Under the pieces are notes generated by a model that ran no database searches, had not been told where the DNA came from, and worked only from the letters and a program-made list of their open reading frames with translations. Below, one piece after another: positions 12,063-23,503 of a stretch of 64,000 nt of DNA. The DNA comes from Branchiostoma floridae (lineage: Eukaryota; Chordata; Leptocardii; Amphioxiformes; Branchiostomatidae). The translations under genes were made by a program, and so were the position numbers. The stretch is from NCBI RefSeq assembly GCF_000003815.2, contig NC_049982.1:11294386-11358385 (forward strand). The letters are read 5' to 3'. Numbering within the stretch: position 1 is the stretch's first letter; each line of letters starts with the position of its first letter.

Positions 12063-14204
12063 CTGCAAGACAATGATTTTGTACTGCTGACAATTGTTGG
12101 CTAAAACAACAGGCCACAAAAAAACTGACATCAATATAAATGTATATCTATATGCGAGAGGATGCAGCCTTATTCGGCTAATGAAAAAACTGAAGTGATC
12201 AATCAATCAAGATAATGAACCCATACCTTCTAGGCTTGTCGTCTGGTTGGTGGTGTTGTGAGAAGCAGTAGGTCCTGGATCAGTTGGCCGCTGTGTCGGC
12301 TGGGTAGAAGACGACATCTGTGTTGCTGTGGTCTGTGAACGTACCGTGGTGTTGGTTGCAGATGTTGCAGTAGTTTGGTGAGGTTGAAACGCTGTGGTAG
12401 TCGAAAAAAGAGTACAAGGCATGCGCAGGCAGCCCAGGACTATGAGATCCACATATTAACGTTATATCTTAGACTAATAAAGTGTGTGCCTGACATGTAA
12501 TACCTACATGTGAAAATTTCACGAATATACTGTTATATTGTATGTGATACTAGTATTCCATGACACTTATTTAGCTATTTATTTTATTTCCAGACGACTG
12601 GGTAGCCCCTTCCACTTAAAAACGTTGATTTCTAAGGGTACCTAAAAACGAGATATGTAACATACAGTCAGGACAGAAAAGTGGACAACATGGCGCTAAA
12701 ATTGTGTTCTAGTTGGAGACCCTGTGTTTGGGGAGAGCTACACATCGAGCATGTTAAAGAAGCCAACAAACTTATCAAAAGCAGGATACCGGTACGGTCC
12801 TTACCGGTCTATGGGTTGTCATCTTGAATGTTTATCAGCGGCCTTCGGAAAATGCGGTAAATCTTATATTAATAAGTGAATAGCCAGTCGTTCAATGCTT
12901 GTATTTCCAGTGGAAAGGGTGTATAATTGAGGAGTACTTACGACAGTCCATCTCATCAGCCCCGTCGTCGCAGTCCCTGACATCGTCACATCTCCAGAGG
13001 GAGGGGATGCAGCGTTTATCACCACAGGGCACTAAGTCTTTGTTGGTGCATGTGCCCGAGGCTGAAACAAAAATGTAAAATCCTGCAATGAACTTCGGCC
13101 CTGGATAGAATATTCTAACAGAAGACATGCTAACGTTAGAAATATCTATACTACTGGTGGGGTAATATTTTTAAGAGTTTACGGTACCCTCCACTGGACA
13201 TACAGACAACTAGACAGGCAACAGTTGCGAGCATATACAGCATAATCCAACACCAAAAAGGTGTAGTAATGAAAATGCATTGCCATGGCGACGGAGTTAT
13301 TTGCTGAAGTTGGTGTGTTTCAGTATTCGCCTTTTATCCTATGGCCTGGCTGTATCTATAATGGTTGTTTAACACGATCAATTTGAGTTTGAAGGGCATG
13401 CGCACTGCTGTCAAGGAAAAAAAAACTCCTGTGTGTGGCGAGTGTCCTTGATATCACATTCAACAACAAACACAACTTGCTAAGTTATTAGATTTTTCAT
13501 CATACAATGTAAAAGTAAACATCAGTGATCATATCAACAGAAATACGCTCACATCCACAAACTAGAGTTCGGCGACCTCATACCTCCATGCAAATGATTT
13601 ACACATTTTCATGATTTATGCATAGTGATGTTCATCAATAACTAACGTACAGATGTCCTAAGTATAAAATTCCCATCATTAATCATTATGCGGTTTTGCC
13701 ATTTTGCATATAGTATGCAAATCAGTTCCTTATTTGTATATTTGGTATCTGCTTATGCTCTACGTCCAAAAATATTTCCTTACCGACTCCTTCAACGCTC
13801 TGGTACGTCATCTCGAACCCCTGTTTCTCCACGCCGCCGTCGGTAATGAACTTGACGGTGACGCTCTTGCCGTAGAACGCCCCGGAGGGCTCGTTGAAAG
13901 TGCAATACGGCCCGTCACTGGTCTCCACACCCTCGATGAGCACGAACACCTGGTCGTATCTGCAATTGGGAAAGGCCTCCACGTAAAACGTCAGGAAACG
14001 GACCTCCACGAACCTGCGGGTGATAGAAGCACATGACGTCACAAGATGCAGATGTCTATAAATAGAGTCACCGGCATGCCGGTACGCTCTGATAGATGTA
14101 AGATGGTGGCTGATTAAACTGAATACACAAATAATCATTCTCTCCAGCTCTCTCTCGTTTCTCTCCCTTCTCCGACTCTCTCCCTCCCGTCTCTCTTCTC
14201 TCTC

Positions 14205-14245
<41 letters not shown>

Positions 14246-17172
14246 AGGATGCCAATTTCACACGAGTATTTAACGCACCAACATGGATGAAACTAATGAA
14301 ATATGGATTAAACGTCATCAACACGTGACTGCAAACTGTCTCCGAGGGAATGACGTAGCTTTGATATAGTATTTGTAGAAATTTGGCGTCACAGTCACGT
14401 GACTATTCAAACGTGATGACGTACTTGTCTGGCGGCGCCAGAAAGGTCCAGGAGCAGGACAGGTCGTTAGGGTAGTTGTCAGGGAACATGGGTGACGTCA
14501 GGATCCGTTCGACGCCGGACACAGTGACCGTACTCATGGCCTCGCAGGTCGAGAGCGTCTCTGGAAGGTCCAACGCCGAGTCTGTTGAATTGCACAAGGA
14601 AAACGCTTTCTACACGGCTCCAGAAGGGAGTGTTATTTTCCAACAGATTATGTATCAATGAATTCACATTCAGCAACCTTTTTGCAGAATTTCACTTGTG
14701 GAGAATTACACAAGGTGTGTTTGGATAACTGACTGAACCCATGCAGACCATGCCCATGCGTTTTCTATACGCATAGACACTTCCTTCATGGTGAATATTT
14801 TCGGCATAAATGAGGAGCGATGTGCACGCCAATACGGCCAATTTTTCACAAGATATCAAACAACGCAAAACAAGACGAGTTTTTAACATCGCCCCTCAAA
14901 TTGGTTTGTAACCGAACGTTTGCCAGACGCTTGAGATTAGTTAATCTAATTAAAGAATACTTGCGGAGTTTAGCACAATACTGAATGCTTTTTATGTAGG
15001 TGATACTAGTGGGCACTTTGTCGTATAATGTGAAGTAGCATGCGCATTTCACTTCCTAAAGTTGATATCTACCTCTCTTGTGGAGTTTAGGACTCTTTTA
15101 ACGGCAGGTATATTTTCAAGTCCGTATGAGGTCCATATTGACATTTTTCATACGCAGTCCTACGCACAATACGCACCTCACACGCATTCCAATCGTTTTG
15201 TGTAAGTTAAAGGTATAAGCAGGTATACGCCCGGTACGTCTAATAGTTTTGGGCATGCACAAAACTATCGTAAGTATGCTGCTGTGCATATCATACTCTC
15301 CAAGCAGAGGTTGAGTCGCGGAGATATAGTAGATCATAGTAGTAGTCGTGAAATTTACAGGTGCGCTCGTACAGAACTAGAGTTCGGCGACCTCATACCT
15401 CCCTGAAATATTAAGAGCTTTTGTAGATTTTATGAAAATGACTTATTCATTTACATGATTTATGCATGGTTATGTACATCATTGACTTGCTTACACATGT
15501 CGCCAGTATAAAATTCCCAACATTTATCATTACGCGGTTTTGCCATTTTTGCATAGATTGTGCAATTGACTTCCTCATTGGCGTGTTTGGTATCTGTTCA
15601 TGTCCCAAATGTCACGAATTACATGTGTTCATTTGGGATACATAGATGCGCGTATCATTGCGTACGAATCGCATTGCGTAAACACAGCGTACTCGCTCCG
15701 CACTAGACCGACGTGGGACCGATGCACTGCGAATTTATAACATGTAAGATACGTAACAGCGTACGTGCGATAGTTCTATTCATGTCTGAAGCTATCTATG
15801 CGTATCTTTGCGTACCTGAAACTTACATAAAACTATTCAGATGCGTATGAGGTATGCATTGTCCGTACGACTGCGTATGAAAGAAATTAGCAAAAATCTC
15901 AAAACGGAATGCATGCGGACATGAAAATATGCGCACGTGTGAACCCCCTTTAATTTAAGTTTGAGGCCGAAGAAGCAATAGTAGTTTTTTTTTTCTCTCT
16001 TAGACAACTAGGCTATATAACGGTGGGTCAAAGTAAAAAAAAATGCCTTCTTCCCCACAAACTTCACCTAAACCGATAACATGTCAATACACTTGAATTT
16101 ACGTGTGCACCCACCATACCCCTCGACAATTTGAAACAACTAGTAGGTTTTAAAACAGACATTTGTTTATCAATATATCAGATGATACTCCGTTGCATAT
16201 ACTTCTCTGTCCTCGGTTATCAATTCTTAAACGTTATCTTATGTCCAAACATTTCGACAGGTACCAATCGTTTTCATAATAACTAATTTCTCAGCATCAC
16301 CGTATCAAATCAAATGTACTTGGAAACCTTTGATCATTTCTTTATAAGGAAACCATTTTCTTTATAAAGAAATAGAGAATGTTATCTTGTACTTATAATT
16401 ATCTTCGTTCACAGCTTCATATCGCAGCCTCTACGGCGAAGTCGATTCTTTGCCTAACGCCCACGGAGGTACCAGTGATGGTGCTGGTAAAATCCAGATC
16501 TAATGCTCTATTCTTTGTTTCTAACGGAAAAAAATAATATCTGTCGCAGCCTTACCTTCGTCCACAGCTTCATAGCGCAGCCGAAAGCCCCTGCGACTGA
16601 TGGAGAAGTCGGTTCTGAGCCTGATGTCCACGGTGGTACCAGTGATGGTGTTTGGAGGCTCCCGAATGCCACAGTACGTCCCGAGGGTCTCGCTACCGTC
16701 CAGCACCACCGTGATGTAGTCGTACGGGCACGCATCGCCCACCGCGATCTCCAACTCGAACTGAATGAATTGGATCAGGACTATTCTACGGTGAATAGGA
16801 AACGTAGATTTAAGTCACACAATCCACACCAAGAACATCCCAAACCTAAAATGAACGATACTCTCTAGGCAGATCTCATAAGAATCGGACCATTTTAGGA
16901 ATATAATCAGACTATTCAAGCACCTAAAATACGAACATACACACAAACATGCATGCACACACATACCCACACGCGTACGAACACACACCACACACACACA
17001 TAAGCACCCAAACACACACACGTGCACACACACACACACACACACACGTACACACACACAAACACACACACACAAACACACACACAAACACACACACACA
17101 CACAAACACACACACAAACACACACACAAACACACACACACACACACGTGCACACACACACACAAACACACA

Positions 17173-17227
<55 letters not shown>

Positions 17228-19944
17228 TAGCATCATCTTCAACATTCTTTTCTTCTTATATTTTGGCGACTGAGAAAAAAGAGAATGTCTTACTTCCCGG
17301 GCCTAGTAGTGGCGATGTGGTAGGTACAGTCGATGTTGTTGGGGTAGTGGTTTGGAAAGTTAGGTGACGTCACATATCCGGATCCAGCCAGGAAAGTGGT
17401 CTGTCCACACAAGGAATTTCCCTGCGTACCTACATGAATGAAAGGACAAATATACGTTTTTATGTTCACTATTTTGTTGTTTTTGTCTACGAAAATGGCA
17501 CTACGGTCAGTGAAAAATGTATTAAGTGTAATTACGTATGTTGGAAATAAGCTGTTTATTCTGAGCGAGTAGACCATTTAAAGTATTTGCTTTATGCTGA
17601 TTTATAATTCGCTTTATTAAGCTAGAGACGCAGTCAACAAAACTGCGCTCCTGGTATGCCTTAGCGTTCATATTGTAATCTCAGATCTATAGGCATACTA
17701 TACGGGTTATGACAATTTGGATACGCTGTCAAGTTTAGCTTCTCGTAAATGATATGACAGTTTCACGAGTGTCCAAGTTGACAAACCTCCCTCATTTCCA
17801 GAGACCTGTGCAGTTGAAGTTTCAGACGTCAGAACGTTTGTGGCTGGCTGCAGCATGGTGGTGGTGGCCGGCAATGTGGTATCTGCTGTCGTGGTCGGCA
17901 CTGTCGTATCTGCTGTCGTGGTCGGCACTCTCGTATCTGCTGCCGTGGTAGGGAATGTCGTATCTGCTGTCGTGGCCGGCACTGTCGTATCTGCTGCCGT
18001 GGTAGGGAATGTCGTATCTGCTGTCGTGGTCGGAAATGTCGTATCTGCTGTCGTGGTCGGCACTGTCGTATCTGCTGTCGTGGTCGGGAATGTCGTATCT
18101 GCTGCCGTGGTCGGGAATGTCGTATCTGCTGTCGTGGTCGGGAATGAAATTAGATGTTATCAGCTACTTGCGTGAAATACTCACTGACGAAAGCAGTGGA
18201 TGCTACCTGATACGTCTGATCGTCTCCAAAATCATATCCAGCTGTTGAAGTAGCTGCTTTTTGGCGTATGTTATTACCTGGATACCTAACCTTCATGGAC
18301 ATAAGCTACTTGATTCATAGTCAGGATGCCGGACCCTTTACTAATTGCAACACAGCCTAACTTAGCCTCCATAGTAGGCTCTTTGGGGCCTTTTGGGGGG
18401 CTCATAATACACTTTTGCTGGCCATTTCTATTTGTACTCTGTCGCTGATTGCTGCCGATTTCTGATTGCCGGAACATGTGAACAGGCCACTATCATGACA
18501 GGGAGAATCAAAACATCTTTATACNNNNNNNNNNNNNNNNNNNNNNNNNNNNNNNNNNNNNNNNNNNNNNNNNNNNNNNNNNNNNNNNNNNNNNNNNNNN
18601 NNNNNNNNNNNNNNNNNNNNNNNNGCGATACACCGCACAGAAAACGCCAGCAATCAGCGACCGAGTACAAATAGAAATGGCCGGCAAAAGTGTATTATGA
18701 GCCCCCAAAAAAAGCCCCAAAGAGCCTACTATGGAGGCTAGCCCAACTCAGGTCGTACAATGAATATCATCTTAGCATTTCTTCATAATTTATGTTAATG
18801 AGGCCCTGATTTGCATGACCTATATCTAATAATATTCACCTTTGGTTAATTTCCATGCAGTGGGAAAGAAATTCCCATCATTAATTACCATCAAGTAATT
18901 ACAGTATTTTCTCATTGATGGTGCTAATTAGGTCTTATTTGCATAATTGATATTTATCGATATTTCTCTTTCCTAGCTACAGTTGGAAATCATGTCTGCC
19001 CTTAAGCCCCCTTCACACGAGAGCACGAATGAGCCAGAATACCGTCGGAACGAATATTCTTTTCTATTCCTGGCAATTCCTGGCAATTCGTAGTGTGTTC
19101 TAACTGCATTCCAGATATTCGTGCCCGTTCTTTTGGCTAACCCGAAAGTTTTTGACATGTTAAAAACTGTCGAGGTGCATTCGAAGTGGAGAAATATCGA
19201 ATGGCATTCATAGTGGATTCTAAGTGTATTCTAACTAGTCCTACTGAAGTCTGACCGTATTCTGCAGCATTCCAACATTATTCGAAACATTCTTATCTCA
19301 TTCGATGGAGAATCGAAACGGCAAGCCATCTCGAATCATGCCCGAATGTAGCCGAAAGAATATCTAGAATGTAGTCGGAATGTCTAGAATACACTACGAA
19401 TGCACAGGAATAGAAAAGAATTTTCATTCTGACGGCATTCTGGCTCATTCCTTCTCGTGTGAAGGGGATTTAAGGCCTATTTGGAATTCCCACCCGAATG
19501 GCCCCGAATGTGGCACGAATTTTGCAAATAATTCATTCCGGCTGGTTCTGCTCGATTCCTGCTGATTCGGTTTCAGTGTGAAGGCCCTATTAAGGTAGAG
19601 CACGGGAAGGATAAAGAGCCAAGAACTGGCTCCCTATATCGCAAGTTATGGCGTCACAGACTTGGCCCTGCCGTTTCCAATATATCAGACGAAGACTGGT
19701 GCCACTACGTTAGGTACATGCACACTTGAGGATTCTATTGTATGATACAAAGGAGTCAAAGGATAAAATGACAAGACATGACAAAAGCATAGCACGCCCC
19801 ATCGTTGATGCATGGGCTTGATTGAATCTAAAATCCATCTAAAATCCAAAATGTCTAGATGAGAAAAATGGCGGTATGCATACCTGTACCGCCTGCAGCC
19901 GTCATAACGAGTGAAAGGAAAAGCGTTGACGTTATGGCGTCCAT
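11893..19944 (-). CDS. Gene B: type I membrane protein, Thr-rich repeats-CUB-CUB-LDLa-stem-TM
   Basis: Nine exons, read downward: 19944-19884, 18128-17787, 17429-17294, 16785-16556, 14581-14425, 14013-13784, 13061-12942, 12391-12227, 12062-11893. They give 536 residues. Residues 1-20 are a signal peptide. A Thr/Pro-rich segment of 9-residue repeats follows (PTTTADTTF type, likely O-glycosylated). Then come CUB1 and CUB2, each split over two exons by a phase-2 intron and each with four cysteines and the YD motif. One LDL-receptor class A repeat follows, with six cysteines and DCDDGADE calcium ligands, then a short Thr-rich stem. A hydrophobic span ([19 protein letters not shown]) leads to a basic tail, [14 protein letters not shown]. 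All domain boundaries are phase 1. The tail has no ITAM, ITIM or other motif I recognise. A recognition or adhesion role is inferred from CUB and LDLa domains. Confidence 0.85.
13555..13765. repeat. Dispersed repeat, copy 1 (partner 15372-15605)
   Basis: Starts ACTAGAGTTCGGCGACCTCA and includes CATGATTTATGCAT, TATAAAATTCCCA and GCGGTTTTGCCATTTT. The same order of motifs recurs in the next intron at 15372-15605. The class is unknown; it is probably a non-autonomous element. Confidence 0.75.
14145..14243. repeat. CT-rich microsatellite in the CUB2 intron of gene B
   Basis: Interrupted CTCTCT tract with a pure (CT)n run near 14207-14243. Gene C has a longer (CT)n at the same intron position (23429-23565). 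Confidence 0.9.
15372..15605. repeat. Dispersed repeat, copy 2 (partner 13555-13765)
   Basis: Same motif order as 13555-13765. Just upstream, 15293-15375 matches 31661-31735 through CAGAGGTTGAGTCGCG, a second dispersed repeat. All of this lies in about 1.3 kb (roughly 14617-15948) that gene C lacks at the same place. Confidence 0.7.
16402..16491 (-). pseudogene. Decayed duplicate of the CUB1 second-half exon (gene B)
   Basis: CAGCTTCATATCGCAGCC, GCGAAGTCG and GGTACCAGTGATGGTG align to the working exon 16556-16785 immediately upstream on the minus strand. About 15 bases are lost near its middle and the copy stops after about 90 bases. It has no usable donor in frame. Gene C carries the equivalent relic at 24363-24437 and beyond 24676, so this exon duplication is older than the gene duplication. 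Confidence 0.75.
16930..17226. repeat. (CA)n microsatellite, about 300 bp
   Basis: Long CA/CACAAACACA tract in the intron that splits CUB1 of gene B. Gene C has a shorter one (25288-25437) at the homologous position. Confidence 0.95.
17876..18145. repeat. Ten 27-bp minisatellite units encoding the Thr-rich stalk of gene B
   Basis: Ten units of GTCGTATCTGCTG(T/C)CGTGG followed by TCGG(C/G/A)A(C/A)T, read on the minus strand as nine-residue PTTTADTTF-type repeats. The splice acceptor chosen for the exon (after 18129-18131) lies inside the tenth unit, and every unit contains the same CGACAG|CAGATACG site in the same phase. Gene C retains about one unit. Confidence 0.93.
18362..18741. mobile_element. 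Foldback DNA element spanning an assembly gap
   Basis: Inverted ends of at least 100 bp: TAGCCTCCATAGTAGGCTCT at the left and its complement at the right, ending GGAGGCTA. The flanks are GCCTAACT on the left and GCCCAACT on the right, an 8-bp target duplication with one change. Gene C has the empty site with one copy of GCCCAACT near 26343. Positions 18525-18624 are 100 N, so the true interior is unknown. Confidence 0.8.
19006..19469. mobile_element. Hairpin DNA element with TTAA flanks (piggyBac-like MITE)
   Basis: The left end CCCCCTTCACACGAG and right end CTCGTGTGAAGGGG are inverted, extending through GAATGAGCCAGAAT and ATTCTGGCTCATTC. TTAA is present on both sides (19002-19005 and 19470-19473). 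The interior is rich in ATTCG/CGAAT motifs. A second partial end (GTGTGAAGGCCCT) near 19575-19590 suggests nesting. Confidence 0.65.
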
Positions 19945-21352
19945 GGCTGCTCTCCGTCTTGCAGTATTGAGGACGTTGTACGTGTACACTTGCACTGTTA
20001 CTGATACAAAAGCTGACCTATGTTGCTTACATTAACTTAACAATGTTTTTCTAATATCGTTTGAAAACTGTAGGCAGCGGTCCCACATCTCTTAACTTCT
20101 TCCTGACAAAAGGCAATGCGTTAGGGACATTGTATATCTTAAGTGACTATTTCACAACTTGACAATGTGATTTTGTCAGCCAAAGGTAGGTGCACAATCA
20201 CTGCATGTTAGTCTATTTTGCCAACTAGTACGACTTTTGTTGTGTTTGTGCGTCCATCCGGTTAAAGCACGAAAATTGATAACTCAATTACCACCTCAAG
20301 CGTCAAGAATGGGCATTGCATGTATTGTCAAGCTCAAGTTGAGCCATATACATTTTCTTTCATCTCCTTGCTTTCACACTGTTGTTTTGATGTCCGGGCT
20401 ACGGATTTCCTTTTTCAAATTCATCACGCCTATATGGGGCTATCAACTGTAAAGTTAATTATAATCTACAAAGATAGAAAATTTTTCAGCAATATCCTAC
20501 TCATTTGGCGTCCATTATTGACCTATGTGACGATGTATTTGCTTCAAAACGCTGAGCATTTGTCTTAAGAATAACTCATTAGAATATAAGTGTAAGATAT
20601 GACCATTGCTGTAATAGCATTCACCAAGAAACTGTGCATAACAGAGTTTATTGTAAAGTGATGCTGAAATTAGATAGATAATATCACGTGGATATACCCA
20701 TTACATCATTGTTGTACACACGAGTGCATATTAGATCAAACGATCGACGTCACATCGGCGTGTTGAAGGTGTAAAGCACATCAACATCAATGCACTTATC
20801 ATTAAGAAATGACATTTAAATGACATCAAACTTAACGATATTCACTATTTTCACTCAATACAAGATTTACCATCAAAGCCTCCTACCATCATCCTGGGAA
20901 AGTTCTAAAAAGTGCCTGTATCTTTGTATTCACCCTAGTATAACACAATATCAGACGTATGTGATTACCTACATTGGAGCACTGCAAACTTTGACACAAC
21001 AACATTTCTTCCTAAGAGCGGCAGCCTATGACTGCTGAGGATCTGCCTTGTAAAAGGACGACCAGCTCATGAAACTAAGGTTAGTTTTACTCTAAACAAT
21101 TTAACATGCTAGGTCGTCTTTGAAGATATTTTGCTCGAGCTCGTTTGTCACATTTGCTTTCTGGTTCTTCTTCGTCGATATCTCACTCTAGCGGAGCCAC
21201 CTTTCGTCCACGTTGGTATTTGCGTCTGTAACCATAGCAACACAGTGACATGATGCCCATGGCGATGATGCCTGCAGCACAGCACAGGTGAAGCAGTGCC
21301 AGGCGGAGCGGCTTGCTGTACCACATACCGGGAGATGTAGTAGTCTCTCCTT
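19770..21352. repeat. Segmental duplication, copy 2 (partner 10480-12062)
   Basis: Collinear with 10480-12062. The intergenic stretch 19945-21182 between the gene B start and the gene C end holds no additional exon that I can support. A minus-strand AATAAA at 20647-20652 may serve gene C. Confidence 0.85.
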
Positions 21353-23426
21353 CTGCAAGAGAATGATTTTGTACTAGTGACAATTGTTGGCTAAAACAAC
21401 AGGCCAGAAAAAACTGACTTCAACATAAATGTATATCTTATCATCATGTGAGAAGGTGCATTCTTAGCATGAAAGCTCATCTGTTTTGATAGAATACATA
21501 TTGAAGTTTTTCAACTGTCATACAACACAAATTATTCTCACCTCGAATTTTCAGTCGCACTTCCGTCGACCTTCTTCAGGAGAGACGATTCAGTTACTCT
21601 GATCACGTGACACGTGATTCGAGTAACGAATCATAAATGCCTGGCAGACGATAAGGTGCATTCTTACTCAGCTAATGAAAAAGTCAAGTGATCAATCAAT
21701 CAAGATAATGAGCCCATACCTTCTAGGCTTGTCGACTGGTTGGTGACATAAGAAGACATCTGTGTGGCTGTGGTCTGTGAGCGTACCGCAGTGTTGGTTG
21801 GAGATGATGCATGTCTCGGCGTCGTTGGTCTCTCAGTAGTTTGTTGAGATTGAAACGCTGTGGAAGTCGAAAGAAGAGTACAGCATAACGCAGGCAGCTC
21901 ATGGCTGTGAAACATAGTGTGTGTCTGACATGCAATGCCTATTTGTAAACACACTTACTGTATTTTTTCATGTACTTAACATGCAAACAACTGCACCTCT
22001 AGCATATTAAAGAACCCACCAAACTTATCAAAAAGTAGGGTACCTGTCCTTACCGGTGCATTGGTTGTCATATCAAAAATACGATAGTCAATTGTTATGT
22101 CTAACAGTGGCCTTCCGCAAATGTGGTAAATCTTTTATTAATAAATAAATATATAGTTGTTCAATTACTGTAACTCCAGTGGAAAGGGTGTGTAATTGAG
22201 TACTTACGACAGTCCCTCTCGTCAGCCCCGTCGTCGCAGTCCCTGACATCGTCACATCTCCAGAGGGAGGGGATGCAGCGTTTATCACCACAGATCACCA
22301 AGTCTTTGTTGGTGCATGTGCCCGAGGCTGAAACAAACATGTAAAATCCTCAAATGAACTTCGGCCCTGGATAGAATATTCTAAGAGAAGGCATGCTAGT
22401 AGAGTATTTATACTGCTGGTGGAGCAATATCCTTACGAGTTTAGGGTACCCTCCACTGGACATACATACAACTAGACAGGCAAAAGTTGCGAGCAAATAC
22501 AGCATATTTCAACAAAAAAACAGCATTAAGGGTATCGTTTATATTAGAAATCACAGAAACATGTTGTTATACATCCCCAGCCCTACTACTTCTTTCCAGT
22601 CTGCTTTGGGCTACATACGTCTTGCGATCATCGTACGATCAAATATTGAAGGCACTCTTGGTGAAGTCGTGCATGCACTGTGCAGAATTAAGGATAAGCT
22701 GTCTTGTTACAGAAGAGTTGTTTAGATCACTGTCGGTTGTTGGTTCTGCGACAGCCTGTATAAAAATTCTACGCGTGGCATCAAAGTGTGGAACGACGAC
22801 CAAAAATGTGATTGCGCAGTGAGGGCACGATGTCTGCCATCTCTGATTGCCATGTTTTAGTCTTGTCACATAGATCAAATTTACTGTCCAGGCCAAAAAC
22901 TTCTGCCCACTGAGGAGCCAAACCAGCTAGACACAAGCCACTTAGCCACCTGAGCTGTGTCACCTGTACCATGATGGAACCCCCACGCTTTGCCTGAGCC
23001 CTAAACGTACTGTTTAGCACATACATAAAACATGTAGAAGAAGTAAATCAATGAAATGAAAATGAAAATATTTCCTTACCGACTCCTTCAACGCTCTGGT
23101 ACGTCATCTCGAACCCCTGTTCCGCCACGCTGCTGTCGGTGATGAACTTGACGGTGACTCTCTTGCCGTAGAACGCCCCGGAGGGCGGGTTGAAAGTGCA
23201 ATAAGGCCCGTCGCTGGTCTCTACACCCTCGATGAGCACGAACACCTGGTCGTATCTGCAATTGGGAAAGTCCTCCACGTTCAAGGTCAGGAAACGGACC
23301 TCCACGAACCTGCGGGTGATAGAAGCACATGACGTCACATGTTGTAGATATTTATGAATAAAGTCACCGGCATGTCGGTACGCTCTGATAAACGGATGGT
23401 GGCTGATTAAACTGAATACACAAATA

Positions 23427-23503
<77 letters not shown>

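Noticed and set aside
13722-14324. 200-residue open frame containing CUB sequence and an Arg-Glu repeat
   Set aside because: The CUB part is the real exon 14013-13784. The upstream Arg-Glu part is the (CT)n tract read through the intron, beyond a good acceptor.
16815-17273. Several overlapping open frames of Cys-Val and His-Thr repeats on both strands
   Set aside because: They are translations of the (CA)n microsatellite, which has no stops in several frames. No coding signal.
17754-18248. Plus-strand frames of Val-Val-Ser-Ala and Leu-Ser-Trp-Ser repeats
   Set aside because: They are antisense shadows of the 27-bp units that encode the Thr-rich stalk on the minus strand.
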